A stretch of 64,000 nucleotides of DNA, taken from assembly GCA_944388405.1 (NCBI GenBank), contig CALXIQ010000004.1, forward strand, positions 85,055 to 149,054, written 5' to 3'. Positions 32,086 through 40,802 of this stretch are shown piece by piece. Every line of letters starts with the position of its first letter. Positions within the stretch are counted from its first letter, which is position 1. Position numbers and translations under genes: made by a program. Source of the stretch: an uncultured Ruminococcus sp. GTDB taxonomy: Bacteria; Bacillota; Clostridia; Oscillospirales; Ruminococcaceae. The notes under the pieces were generated by a model that did no database searches, was not told where the DNA came from, and saw nothing but the letters and a program-made list of their open reading frames with translations.

Positions 32086-34152
32086 TTAAATATGATGGAC
32101 AAAATTATAATTGCGTTTCGGTAGCACTCTCAATCTTTGAGTTTTGCCGTCAAACTTTCGGATTTCTGCGTTATATCCCATTTTATCAAGCACTTTTCCG
32201 ATTTGTGCAGAGGAATAGGCTCGGAGTTCATCGGAGTATAACTGCTTAAAATCTGTAACGGTCATATATAACCACTCGATTTTATACCTTGCATTATCGG
32301 ATTGATTGAGAATGTCCTCAATTTCGTTTTCGCCTTTGAGTTTCTTTTCGTGATTGGCGTTTCTCTCTGCAAGTTGCTTTTGTTCAGCCTGTGTCAATCT
32401 AAATCCTTGAATATCATTCAATGCCATTTGCTCGATTTGTTTCCACAACTGCACGGCATTAAAATCACGCAAGCGGTCAAGGTCAATTTTATCAATTCTA
32501 ACCGTCATAAATCTTCTATTTCCAGTTCGGTCGAGAAGAAATTCATCACTATTACAAGTACCGCAAAGGCTTGTCCTGCGTATCGCTCTGATACTGTCCC
32601 TGCCGTATGGACGGCGGTACTCGTCAACGGAATTTGTGATAAACGCTTTCAGGCGTTCAATATCGCTTCTGAATGTGCTTTCGATTTCGCCCATTTCAGC
32701 TATCCAACAGGACAGAGCTTTTATATAACTGTCCTTATCTCTAAAATCAATGCAAACGCCCTCTTTGAAAAACTGCGGTTTTAGTGCTAACTTTCGGAAA
32801 AGAGAGGTTTTGCCAATTCCTTGTTTACCTGTGATTACAAGAACGCCATCTGCTCCGAATGGCTCTGTTTCATCGTTATGTAACAGGGATATGCTTTGCC
32901 ATAACCATTTTTTAATGAGTGTACGGCTCAATTCGTCATCATCGGCAATATGTAGAATGGAATACAATTCCGAAAGATAGTCCCTGCCGTCATATTCGTA
33001 TGAGTTCAGCAATTCAATCACAGGATTGTATCTGTTACGGCTTGCCACTATGTCAAGGTATGCGGATATAATTTGCATATTGCACCGCTTGTAATTGTCC
33101 TGTAACTCACTATACAGAATGGCTGATATATTGGAATGCAAACGCTCTTGACTTTCGCCCTGCATACCCTCGATGTCAACAAGCTGTGTAACATCGTTTA
33201 ACCGTACTGTAACGCCGTTTTCGGTCAGGTAGTCGGATAATACTTCGGGTGTAAATAAATCGCTTGTATCGTCTTTTTGAGGCTCTTTTCTTGGTCTGCC
33301 TCTGCCTTTGTAATACTCGCCCCCACATAGAGCAACCGCCTTTGATATTGTTGCTTCTCGATAGTCTGCACGCTCCCATTTTTGACGGTATAAAGCACTA
33401 CCTCGAAAAGCTGTGTCAATGGCGTTTGTATCGCCTTGTAGATAGAATGCAAGTATATTACAAAGGGCTATGTCTGCGGAGCTTTCATCGTTGTTATACG
33501 CCGATATATCGCCCCTGTCATATAAAGCAATAAACTTTGCACCGGTCTTTGATTTCCTTGCTATATCAAGTATATTTTTACTCAATCGTTCACCGCCTTT
33601 ATACATATACTTTTCTATGAAATATAGGATTTCTTCGGTCTTGTCCTTTATTGTTTCGGTGTCGGATACTCTATCACCTGTAAATGTAAAATATCTGTTT
33701 GTTAATCCGCTGAAATAACATTCAAGCCCATTTTTCGGATTTTTTTGATAATACTTTGTATCAAGTTTTTTCGCTCCGTTCTTGTTTGTGGTCTGGGGTA
33801 TTCTTGACATATCGCACTTGAACAGAATATGAAAACCGTTTCCGCTTGGGCTTCTTTCGATATATGTACCCTCAAACAGTTTCAGTATTTCATCTTGGAG
33901 CGGATTTGCCTGTGTGTGTCCGTCTGTTCCGTCAATATCAATTCCGCAAATACCATTTGCAAACACAAAACCAATACCGCTATACTTGGGCTTGGATTTT
34001 TCTGATACAGAATAATCACTCCAGGTTGACGGTAAATCGGTCTTTGCTTTACCGCCTGTTTTTGCGTTATATGGTATCTTTGTCGGTCTGCCGTCTTTGT
34101 CGGTTTCATAACGCCAACATAACCACACACTTTGAGATTTCAAGTCAGTCAA
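32086..34152 (-). CDS. Primase-polymerase / VirE-type helicase fusion
   Basis: A 688-residue replication protein. The N-terminal part (about 1-180) is a primase-like domain with KIPYNAKTGGKAKTDLPSTWSDY, GIGFVFANGICGIDIDGTD (acidic metal site) and IERSPSGNGFHILFKCD. The middle and C-terminal part carry a VirE-like SF3-type ATPase: Walker A in VITGKQGIGKTSLFRKLA, then WIAEMGEIESTFR, KAFITNSVDEYRRPYGRD, and the arginine-rich LDRTGNRRFMTVRID. It is the replication initiator of many satellites and small integrative elements. TTG start at 34152, overlapping the upstream 46-residue gene. Confidence 0.88.
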   Translation of the reverse strand: MTDLKSQSVWLCWRYETDKDGRPTKIPYNAKTGGKAKTDLPSTWSDYSVSEKSKPKYSGIGFVFANGICGIDIDGTDGHTQANPLQDEILKLFEGTYIERSPSGNGFHILFKCDMSRIPQTTNKNGAKKLDTKYYQKNPKNGLECYFSGLTNRYFTFTGDRVSDTETIKDKTEEILYFIEKYMYKGGERLSKNILDIARKSKTGAKFIALYDRGDISAYNNDESSADIALCNILAFYLQGDTNAIDTAFRGSALYRQKWERADYREATISKAVALCGGEYYKGRGRPRKEPQKDDTSDLFTPEVLSDYLTENGVTVRLNDVTQLVDIEGMQGESQERLHSNISAILYSELQDNYKRCNMQIISAYLDIVASRNRYNPVIELLNSYEYDGRDYLSELYSILHIADDDELSRTLIKKWLWQSISLLHNDETEPFGADGVLVITGKQGIGKTSLFRKLALKPQFFKEGVCIDFRDKDSYIKALSCWIAEMGEIESTFRSDIERLKAFITNSVDEYRRPYGRDSIRAIRRTSLCGTCNSDEFLLDRTGNRRFMTVRIDKIDLDRLRDFNAVQLWKQIEQMALNDIQGFRLTQAEQKQLAERNANHEKKLKGENEIEDILNQSDNARYKIEWLYMTVTDFKQLYSDELRAYSSAQIGKVLDKMGYNAEIRKFDGKTQRLRVLPKRNYNFVHHI

Positions 34153-34285
34153 TAACTATCACCGCCCTTTTTTCTTCCTCTAAAAATGCTAAATATTCCT
34201 CTTGATGATTTGCTATGTATTCAGCAATATCGGAATAGATAGAGAGAGCAATTTCTCTTGCTTGCTTCTTTGATATTTCAATCAT
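34145..34285 (-). CDS. Short helical protein upstream of primase
   Basis: A 46-residue protein, MIEISKKQAREIALSIYSD through HQEEYLAFLEEEKR. Its ATG overlaps the HTH gene stop (ATGATTGA) and its end overlaps the primase start, so all three are translationally coupled. Acidic amphipathic helix; function unknown. Confidence 0.65.
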   Translation of the reverse strand: MIEISKKQAREIALSIYSDIAEYIANHQEEYLAFLEEEKRAVIVID

Positions 34286-34478
34286 TTTCGCCCTCTCCCT
34301 CTGCGAATAGCACCGCCTCATCAATCTGCAAAAACTCCGATATTTTTCTTTTGTATTTCGGATAGAATGGCTTTGTACCATTAAACGCACAATACAAGTC
34401 GCTCGGTGTAATTCCTGCGTTGAGAGCAAGCTGTAATTTTGATATGTTCCTTTCCTTTAACACATCTAAAAGTTTCAT
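34278..34478 (-). CDS. Cro/CI-type HTH regulator of the element
   Basis: A 66-residue DNA-binding protein: LLDVLKERNISKLQLALNAGITPSDLYCAFNG forms the HTH (about 3-34), then KYKRKISEFLQIDEAVLF. It heads the minus-strand operon and faces the divergent promoter at 34568-34596, whose -10 is framed by an inverted repeat. It is the obvious candidate to bind there. Confidence 0.8.
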   Translation of the reverse strand: MKLLDVLKERNISKLQLALNAGITPSDLYCAFNGTKPFYPKYKRKISEFLQIDEAVLFAEGEGEND

Positions 34479-34567
34479 TGTTATTCACTTTCCAAAAGTA
34501 GCTACTCTTTTGTATAGATTTAGATAAGCCTCATCTATGATTTAATTATACAATAGTCAACAGCCTA

Positions 34568-34615
34568 TTGACATTGTAAGTTGGTTATGGTATAATTATT
34601 TATAGAGTAACCAAC
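34568..34615 (+). promoter_or_regulatory. Promoter and operator for the recombinase operon
   Basis: TTGACA (34568-34573), 17-base spacer, TATAAT (34591-34596). The perfect inverted repeat GTTGGTTA (34580-34587) / TAACCAAC (34608-34615) brackets the -10, a typical repressor operator geometry. Another palindrome, AGTAGCTACT, lies near 34496 on the divergent side. Confidence 0.8.
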
Positions 34616-34638
34616 ATTTGAGAATGGAGCAATACAAT

Positions 34639-35565
34639 ATGGCGATGTTTCAAACAGAAAAGAATTATTATTTGACTGTGATACAGCAACACCCAAAAAG
34701 AAAATCAAAAAAAGAGTATTCAATTTCTGTCGGTGAGATTGGAAAAGATGTTAGTTTTGATATAAAAGATAATTTGTTTGGTAATGGGTTTTTGAATGCA
34801 GATTTTTCATCTTATGATGAATTTAAAAAATCCTCGTTATATAATGCGTTCTATCCTTTTAGTGAAGAGGATTTTAATTCTGCACAAACTATGCTTGCAA
34901 ATTTAGGCGACGATTTATCCCTTGATTATTTGGAATGGTTTTTTGAATTTGAAAACATCAGTTTTGTTTCAAGCGTGGGATATGCACGGATAGACCAAAA
35001 CAGAGATGACGGAAATATCTATTACAACTATAATTTAGGCATAATAGAGGATTTAATAAAATCAGGTGAGGACGAAAATGTATCTCTAAAATCAATATAT
35101 GATGAGGTAGCTTCAACAAAATTCACTTTAAAATCTTATCAGTTTAAATGTCATAATCTGAACGAATTACTGTGTGCAGAGCTGTATTTTTATCTATCGG
35201 AAGGCTTTAAGTTCAAAGTATGTAAACATTGTGGAAGATTGTTTCCTACAAAAAACGGTAATATAGATTATTGCGATAGAAACAGCCCACTTGAAAGATA
35301 TTCACACCTAAAATGCGTTGAGGCTCAACAACGATTGAGAAAAAATAGCGGTGTCAATCACCCATTAAAAAAGAGATTTAATGTATTATCCTCTACGCTT
35401 GATAGGCTCATAGACCAAAAAGGCTTGCCGATTGAAGAAAAGCGAATTTTTCTTGAAACAGCAAAGATAATCAGAAAAACAAAAACAGATGAAGAATATA
35501 GTCAATGGCTATTTGAACAGGAATTAAAATATAAACCAAGTGCAAAAAAGGCGGTGTCAAAATGA
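34639..35565 (+). CDS. Zinc-ribbon protein of unknown function (DUF6076-like)
   Basis: A protein of about 308 residues (the start could be 34624 or 34618). The N-terminal region is AT-rich-coded and unremarkable. Near the C-terminus is a Cys cluster FKVCKHCGRLFPTKNGNIDYCDR followed by HLKCVEAQ, likely one zinc knuckle, then a charged helical tail. The stop overlaps the recombinase start by 4 bases (ATGA), so the two proteins are probably made together. I recall such proteins beside serine recombinases; they could be accessory or directionality factors, which is inference. Confidence 0.7.
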   Translation: MAMFQTEKNYYLTVIQQHPKRKSKKEYSISVGEIGKDVSFDIKDNLFGNGFLNADFSSYDEFKKSSLYNAFYPFSEEDFNSAQTMLANLGDDLSLDYLEWFFEFENISFVSSVGYARIDQNRDDGNIYYNYNLGIIEDLIKSGEDENVSLKSIYDEVASTKFTLKSYQFKCHNLNELLCAELYFYLSEGFKFKVCKHCGRLFPTKNGNIDYCDRNSPLERYSHLKCVEAQQRLRKNSGVNHPLKKRFNVLSSTLDRLIDQKGLPIEEKRIFLETAKIIRKTKTDEEYSQWLFEQELKYKPSAKKAVSK

Positions 35566-37127
35566 ATGTAGTTATATATGCTCGTTTTTCCTCACACTCA
35601 CAGAATGAACAAAGTATTGAGGGACAACTTAAAACTTGTTATGAGTTCGCAAACAAACAAGGATATACTGTCATTGCCGAATACATAGACAGAGCTTTAT
35701 CAGGTACAACGGATAACCGCCCTCAATTCCTTAAAATGATTGAGGATAGCAATAAAAAGCATTTTGACGGCGTTCTCGTTTATCAGTTAGATAGATTTGC
35801 TCGTAACCGTTATGATAGTGCAACCTACAAGGCAAAACTAAAAAAGAATGGTGTCAGAGTGTATTCCGCTCGTGAGAATATCACAGATGACGCAAGCGGT
35901 ATTCTCGTTGAGGGCTTGCTTGAAAGTATGGCTGAATACTATTCCGCTGAATTATCACAAAAAATAAGGCGTGGTATGGATATAAACGCCGAAAAGTGTC
36001 TTTGCACAGGCGGTTATCCTGCACTTGGATATAAAATCATTGATAAGCAGTTTTATATTGATGAGGCAACCGCTCCGATAGTTCAACAGATATTTGAGTT
36101 ATACGCAAGCGGTAAAACCGTTGTTGAAATATGCGATATTCTCAACGCACAGGGTTATAAAACCTCTCGTGGCGTGGCGTTCAATAAAAATTCATTACGG
36201 ACGATTTTACAAAATAAAAGATATATCGGTATCTACACATATAAGGATAAAGAAATACCTGACGGAATACCTCGTATTATTGATGATGATTTGTTTTATA
36301 AGGTCGCTCGAATAATGGAAACAAATAAAAAAGCCCCTGCAAAAGCAAAGGCAAAAGAGGAATATTTACTGACTACAAAATTATTCTGCGGTCATTGTAA
36401 AGAAATGATGAGAGGGTACGGCGGTACAGGTAAACTCGGCAAACATTATCATTATTACGCTTGCAACGGCAAAATCAAAAAGGTATGTGATAAAAAGTTA
36501 GTCGATAAAGATTATATCGAAAACCTTGTTATTTCTGAATGTCGCAAGCTTTTAACAGATGAGAACATACAAAGGATTGCTCGTGAAGTTGTGGCTCTTT
36601 GCGAAAAAGAACAGGATAACTCAAATTATAAACGCTTGCAAAAGCTTTTAAAAGAGAACACACGCAAACAGGGGAATGTCGCAAGTGCTATTGCTGAATG
36701 CGGTGAGGAAAGTGTCCGCAAGTTGATGTATGAGCAAGTTGTAAAATTACAGAATGAGAGAGCGGAAATAGAAAAGCAGTTCGCCATTGAAAAAGCAAGT
36801 CAAGTGCATTTGACGGTAACTGATATTAAGTTTTTCCTCAAACAATTACAAAAAGGAAAAGCGGACGATATAAGATACAGGAAAACTCTCATCAATGTAT
36901 TTGTGAATGCTATATACTTGTATGATGATAAAATATCCTTTATTTTCAATAGCGGAGATACGCCGATAACTATTGATGATAAGCTGTTATCGGATATTGA
37001 GGCAGACAATAAAGAGTTTGAGTGTTCATTTTTAGAACAGTCCGCTCCACCAGTCCTGAGCGCGGACGGCGCAATATCAATCCGCTCGCGGTGCTCGCTT
37101 CGTTTTGTATGGGCTATCGGTTCGTAA
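35562..37127 (+). CDS. Large serine recombinase (element integrase), C-terminus provided by host DNA
   Basis: A 521-residue site-specific recombinase. The resolvase domain has the catalytic Ser in YARFSSHSQ (Ser 10), EYIDRALSGTTDNRPQF, and VYQLDRFARNRYD. Then come a recombinase domain (FNKNSLRTILQNKRYIGIYTYK, about 208-230), a zinc ribbon (LFCGHCKEMMRGYGG, YYACNGKIKKVCDKK) and a coiled coil (about 345-430). The reading frame crosses the right attachment core at 37045-37052, and its last 24 residues are read from a dispersed repeat, not from the element. In the excised circle the same frame would instead end with a different 20-residue tail. Start ATG overlaps the upstream stop. Confidence 0.93.
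   Translation: MNVVIYARFSSHSQNEQSIEGQLKTCYEFANKQGYTVIAEYIDRALSGTTDNRPQFLKMIEDSNKKHFDGVLVYQLDRFARNRYDSATYKAKLKKNGVRVYSARENITDDASGILVEGLLESMAEYYSAELSQKIRRGMDINAEKCLCTGGYPALGYKIIDKQFYIDEATAPIVQQIFELYASGKTVVEICDILNAQGYKTSRGVAFNKNSLRTILQNKRYIGIYTYKDKEIPDGIPRIIDDDLFYKVARIMETNKKAPAKAKAKEEYLLTTKLFCGHCKEMMRGYGGTGKLGKHYHYYACNGKIKKVCDKKLVDKDYIENLVISECRKLLTDENIQRIAREVVALCEKEQDNSNYKRLQKLLKENTRKQGNVASAIAECGEESVRKLMYEQVVKLQNERAEIEKQFAIEKASQVHLTVTDIKFFLKQLQKGKADDIRYRKTLINVFVNAIYLYDDKISFIFNSGDTPITIDDKLLSDIEADNKEFECSFLEQSAPPVLSADGAISIRSRCSLRFVWAIGS
37045..37052 (+). repeat. Right attachment core CTCCACCA
   Basis: An exact second copy of the tmRNA terminal octamer, inside the recombinase reading frame (S-A-P-P codons). 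It is directly followed by the terminal inverted repeat of the dispersed element. Confidence 0.7.
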
Positions 37128-37349
37128 CCGTCAAGGGGAGTTTGACGGGAGCATATGTATGCACAAGGTTTGCCTCGACGGTCAGAAATCGTCGAGGAAA
37201 GCGAATATATGGGACTAATCCGTTATCACTTTGTGGTAGCGGATTCTTAATTTGCATATTCATTCCGGTTGGGGCAACAAACTTACTGTATTATCAAACC
37301 AAGTGAGCGTTAGCAAACGGCTCGCATATTGCGCCGTCCGCGCCAGGAC
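37053..37349 (+). repeat. Dispersed MITE-like repeat, copy 1
   Basis: A 297-base unit with terminal inverted repeats GTCCTGAGCGCGGACGGCGC (left) and GCGCCGTCCGCGCCAGGAC (right, one base shorter). Internal landmarks are CTCGCTTCGTTTTG, GGCTATCGGTTCGTAACCGT, a hairpin ATCCGTTATCAC / GTGGTAGCGGAT and CAAACCAAGTGAGCGTTAGC. It encodes nothing itself. The start lies right after the CCA of the attachment core. Confidence 0.85.
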
Positions 37350-37386
37350 AAAAAATCCGCTGTCACACAATGTGATAGCGGATTTT
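37350..37386. terminator. Bidirectional terminator between repeat and ktrA
   Basis: AAAAATCCGCTGTCACA / TGTGATAGCGGATTTTT. It probably ends the minus-strand ktr operon and may be the original tmRNA terminator, now separated from tmRNA by the element and the repeat. Confidence 0.85.
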
Positions 37387-37433
37387 TCTTTCATAAGTAT
37401 TATGTTTTGGTGTTTTTAGTTTACACTTTGCGA

Positions 37434-38078
37434 CTACCTTTTCAACCATTTAAGGCTTTCCTTGTTTCCCAGCACCAGAATGGTTTCATCCTCCACAAAC
37501 CTGTGATCAGGACCGGGAAGGGTGTCAAAGGCTTCACCGTTTTTTATGGCAAGTACGTTCAGACCGTATTTCTGACGCACGTTTTTCTCAAGCAGGGTCT
37601 TGCCTACCCAGCTTTCGGGAACCGCTACCTCGTAAATTGCGTATTCGTCGTTCAGCTTGAAATAGTCGAAAATTCCTTCAGAGCTGAATTTAACCGCAAA
37701 ACGCTCTGCCGTTTCCCTTTCGGCATAAACAACCTCGTCCGCTCCGTTGTGAAGCAGGAACTTTTTGTGAATATCCCTGTTGGCTCTGGCAAAAACGTAC
37801 TTCGCACCCATCTCTTTAAGCAAAGCCGTTGTTTCCAGAGAACTCTGGAAGTTATCGCCTATTGCAACAACGCATATGTCAAAGTTTCTTACGCCAAGCT
37901 CCTCCATAAATCTGGGGTCGGTGGCGTCGCCTATCTGAGCGTTTGTTACGTATTTCAGTGCGGCGTCTACCCTGTCCTCTCTGATGTCTACGGCAAGAAC
38001 CTCGTTTTTGTGTTTTGTCAGCGTTTTAGCCATATGCTTTCCAAAACGTCCTAAACCAATAATCAAAAATGACCTCAT
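37434..38078 (-). CDS. ktrA: KtrA/TrkA potassium channel gating protein
   Basis: A cytoplasmic RCK regulator of about 214 residues. The NAD/ATP-binding Rossmann fold begins FLIIGLGRFGKHMAKTL (about 4-20) and continues VDIREDRVD, QIGDATDPRFMEELGV and VVAIGDNFQSSLETTALLKEMGA; an RCK_C domain follows (about 135-210). ATG 38078 with AGGA at 5-6 bases is preferred to 38090. It is transcribed behind ktrB, with 38 bases between. KtrA-type RCK_C domains are known c-di-AMP receptors, and cdaA is present at 19.5 kb. Confidence 0.92.
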   Translation of the reverse strand: MRSFLIIGLGRFGKHMAKTLTKHKNEVLAVDIREDRVDAALKYVTNAQIGDATDPRFMEELGVRNFDICVVAIGDNFQSSLETTALLKEMGAKYVFARANRDIHKKFLLHNGADEVVYAERETAERFAVKFSSEGIFDYFKLNDEYAIYEVAVPESWVGKTLLEKNVRQKYGLNVLAIKNGEAFDTLPGPDHRFVEDETILVLGNKESLKWLKR

Positions 38079-38116
38079 ATTAATCCTCATTCCTCCGCAT
38101 CTGCGGAAAATATTAA

Positions 38117-39472
38117 TCAGCCCACCGTGATTTTTTCGGTCGGCAGCTGCGACTTTGAACTCTGTGGCGCATTGCTAAGCGCCATAAGCACCGTAAGTCC
38201 GCCGGTTCTGCCTACAAACATCAGCACAACCAGCAGTATGTGAGATACCGTACTCAGCTGCGGCGTCAATCCCAGAGACATTCCCACCGTTCCGATTGCA
38301 GAAGAAGTTTCAAAAACTGCCGAAAGCATAGGAATATCTTCAAAAGCACAGATAAACACCGAAACAGCTGCGGTAAGCATAATATACATCATAAATACGC
38401 ACACGGCGTTGTGAACAATACTGTCTGAAATGCGTCTTTTAAAACACTCAAGGGATTTTCGCTTTTTGAAAACACAGACGATACTCAGAATCAGTACGGC
38501 AAAGGTGGTGGTTTTAATACCTCCCGCTGTTGAACCGGGCGAATCGCCTATGAGCATAAGCATACTTATAACCGAAAGTCCCGCTTCGCTGTAAAGGTTA
38601 AGATCCACTGCGGAAAATCCCGAGGTTCTTGCCGATGCGGATTGAAACAGCGAGCAAAGCATTTTCTCACCGACACTCAAGCCTTCATAGGCAGCCGAAT
38701 TGTGCTCAAGAAGCATAATTGCCACTGCGCCGCCAAGACTAAGGATAAGCGATGTGGAAAGCACTATCTTTGTCTGAAGCCTGTAGTGGCGGAAGGAAAG
38801 CTTATGCTCCCTTATATCCTCCCACACGAAAAATCCCAGACCTCCCGCAATCATCAGCGCCATAACCGTAACGTTAAACATTATGTCAACGTCTGCGGTT
38901 GAAAGCCATGAAATGTTGCCAAAGCTTCCCATAAGGTCTATTCCCGCATTGCAAAAAGACGAAACCGAATGAAAAACGGCAAAGTATATACCCGTTGCTA
39001 TCCCCAATTGGGGTATAAACCTGACTGATAACAAAACCGCTCCCGCCAGTTCAAAAAACAGCGAGCCGAACAGAATAAATCTTGTCATCTTTACAATTCC
39101 GCTCAACTTGGTGGCGTTGACCGATTCAACCATGGTAAACCGCTGCTTCAGACCTATTTTCTGCTTGGTAAGTGTCAGGGCGAATATAGCCAGCGACATA
39201 AATCCCACGCCGCCTATCTGTATAAGAATCAGAATTACAATCTGTCCGAACAGCGACCAGTAAGCGTAGGTGTCGTGAATGACAAGCCCCGTAACGCAGG
39301 ACGCGCTTGCCGCCGTAAAGAGCGCATCTCCAAAAGGAGTAAACACTCTGTCACGGGCGCTTATGGGAAGGGAAAGCAGAAATGTTCCTATCAGAATAAT
39401 AAATCCATACCCCAAAAACAGAAATTTCGTAAGCGGAACGCTGTGAATAAAGTTTTGTATTTTTGATAACAT
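38117..39472 (-). CDS. ktrB: KtrB/TrkH potassium transporter membrane subunit
   Basis: A 451-residue integral membrane protein of the TrkH/KtrB superfamily with four pore loops: ASCVTGLVIHDT (about 57-68), SSFCNAGIDLMGSFG (about 170-184), SARTSGFSAVDLN (about 279-291) and SSAIGTVGMSLGLT (about 388-401), each with the selectivity Gly. AAAGGATG precedes the ATG. It moves K+ (with Na+ or H+) when gated by KtrA. Confidence 0.94.
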   Translation of the reverse strand: MLSKIQNFIHSVPLTKFLFLGYGFIILIGTFLLSLPISARDRVFTPFGDALFTAASASCVTGLVIHDTYAYWSLFGQIVILILIQIGGVGFMSLAIFALTLTKQKIGLKQRFTMVESVNATKLSGIVKMTRFILFGSLFFELAGAVLLSVRFIPQLGIATGIYFAVFHSVSSFCNAGIDLMGSFGNISWLSTADVDIMFNVTVMALMIAGGLGFFVWEDIREHKLSFRHYRLQTKIVLSTSLILSLGGAVAIMLLEHNSAAYEGLSVGEKMLCSLFQSASARTSGFSAVDLNLYSEAGLSVISMLMLIGDSPGSTAGGIKTTTFAVLILSIVCVFKKRKSLECFKRRISDSIVHNAVCVFMMYIMLTAAVSVFICAFEDIPMLSAVFETSSAIGTVGMSLGLTPQLSTVSHILLVVLMFVGRTGGLTVLMALSNAPQSSKSQLPTEKITVG

Positions 39473-39959
39473 AATTTCATCCTTTAACAGGAAAAATATT
39501 TCACTGCCGTCTATGCTATAGTATTATAGCACCGTTGAATTGAAAAGTCAATTGTCTGTTTATATCAAAAAACGACGATTTTTATTGGTTAAAACAACGG
39601 ATTTTTTATTGTTGCCACAAATATCAACCGCCATAGCCTGTTTTATTGTGTTATATGCATAAAACGTTGCTGTAAAACCGATAAATCGTTGACAAAGGTT
39701 TTATAATGTAATATCATAGTACATACAAGGAAAAATTAAGGTAAATAAAATGTGTGCTTATAAACTGTCACGCAGCTTGAGAATATATCTGCCGCAGGCG
39801 GGGCGGTAGCGTACGCATATAAAAATTGATTTTACAGAGTATTAACCGCTTCAAATTGACAAAATTATTATAGGATGATATAATTTAAAGGTTAAATATT
39901 TTTTATGTCGACGCCTGCGGCGCAATCAGATACAGTCAAAAAGAAAAGGTGGATAGCCG
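39473..39959. promoter_or_regulatory. Intergenic region with promoter for the wall-polymer operon
   Basis: 487 AT-rich bases without a credible gene. The promoter TTGACA (39856-39861), 17 bases, TATAAT (39879-39884) drives the glycosyltransferase operon. A second plus-strand candidate is TTGACA (39689-39694), 17 bases, TATCAT (39712-39717). The 19-codon frame behind the latter is too short to call. Confidence 0.75.
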
Positions 39960-40799
39960 ATGAATCCGAAACCAACGCCCGATATACCGTTATACAGCGT
40001 GCTTATGTCCGTTTATTCGGGAGAAAAGCCGGAGTATTTAAAGGAATGTCTTGAAAGCATGTACGCTCAGACTGTGCCGCCCGACGATTTTGTGCTGGTG
40101 TGCGACGGATGCCTTAACGAAGGGCTTGATATGGTGATAAGCGAGTTTGAAAAAAGGTATCCGGAATCCTTTCATGCGGTCAGGCTTGAAAAAAAGTCGG
40201 GGGTGGGAGCTTGCGCCAACATTGGTATCGATGCCTGCCGCAACGAGTATATAGTAAAGATGGACTCAGACGACATCGCCTTGCCCGAGAGGTGCGCAAA
40301 ACAGCTTTCGCTTATGAAAGACAAGCCAAACCTTGATATGTGCGGAGCGTATATAAGGGAATTTGATACCGATACGGGCGAGATGATAACGGTAAAGAAA
40401 ACTCCCGTTACAAACGAGGAGATACGCAAGTATGCAAAGCGGAGAAATCCCTTTAATAACCCGACGCTGGTGTTTAAAAAATCATTCGCCAAAAAAATAG
40501 GCGGCTACGACACGGTGAATCGCTGCGAGGATTACGACTTTGTGGTAAGAATGCTGCAAAACGGCGCAGTGGGTGAAAATATTCCCGAGGTGCTGGTAAA
40601 CTATCGGGTTTCAAAGAGCAATTACCGACGCCGACGCAACTGGAACAATACCAAGTCGTTTATCGGCGTAAGGTGGAGGATTTTCCGCTCGGGATATTCG
40701 GGACTGATTGACTTTATCCTGCCCTGCGCAATGCAGCTTATAATATTTATTCTCCCCGAAAGCCTTACGGGGAAAATATACAAGAAGTTTCTGAGGTAG
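39960..40799 (+). CDS. Glycosyltransferase family 2
   Basis: A 279-residue inverting GT-A enzyme: YSVLMSVYSGEKPEYLKECLESMYAQT (about 11-37), VCDGCLN, KKSGVGACANIGIDAC and the metal-binding DxD in VKMDSDDIALPERC (about 98-111), then ERCEDYDFVVRML-like acceptor region (RCEDYDFVVRML, about 189-200). The C-terminal tail is hydrophobic and may sit on the membrane. First gene of the polymer operon; it probably adds a sugar to a lipid-linked or poly(polyol-phosphate) acceptor. Confidence 0.9.
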   Translation: MNPKPTPDIPLYSVLMSVYSGEKPEYLKECLESMYAQTVPPDDFVLVCDGCLNEGLDMVISEFEKRYPESFHAVRLEKKSGVGACANIGIDACRNEYIVKMDSDDIALPERCAKQLSLMKDKPNLDMCGAYIREFDTDTGEMITVKKTPVTNEEIRKYAKRRNPFNNPTLVFKKSFAKKIGGYDTVNRCEDYDFVVRMLQNGAVGENIPEVLVNYRVSKSNYRRRRNWNNTKSFIGVRWRIFRSGYSGLIDFILPCAMQLIIFILPESLTGKIYKKFLR

Positions 40800-40802
40800 C
40801 CA

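Larger units (their letters stand above)
29534..37052. mobile_element. Compact serine-recombinase integrative element at the tmRNA 3' end
   Basis: A 7.5-kb AT-rich block between two copies of CTCCACCA (29526-29533 at the tmRNA end, 37045-37052 inside the recombinase gene). It carries a primase/VirE helicase, three small DNA-binding proteins, several overlapping hypothetical genes, a lipoprotein and a large serine recombinase. No capsid, terminase, portal, lysis or conjugation genes are recognisable, so it resembles a phage satellite or a minimal mobilisable element. The minus-strand operon (34478 to 29654) and the plus-strand pair (34639-37127) diverge from a regulatory region at 34479-34638. 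Confidence 0.8.

Noticed and set aside
37022..37306. Reading frames inside the dispersed repeats (also near 44383-44879)
   Set aside because: They exist on both strands because the repeat is GC-rich at its ends; no ribosome binding sites and no shared protein between copies.
39751..39810. 19-codon leader peptide after a TTGACA box
   Set aside because: No run of regulatory codons and no paired attenuator; too short to support.
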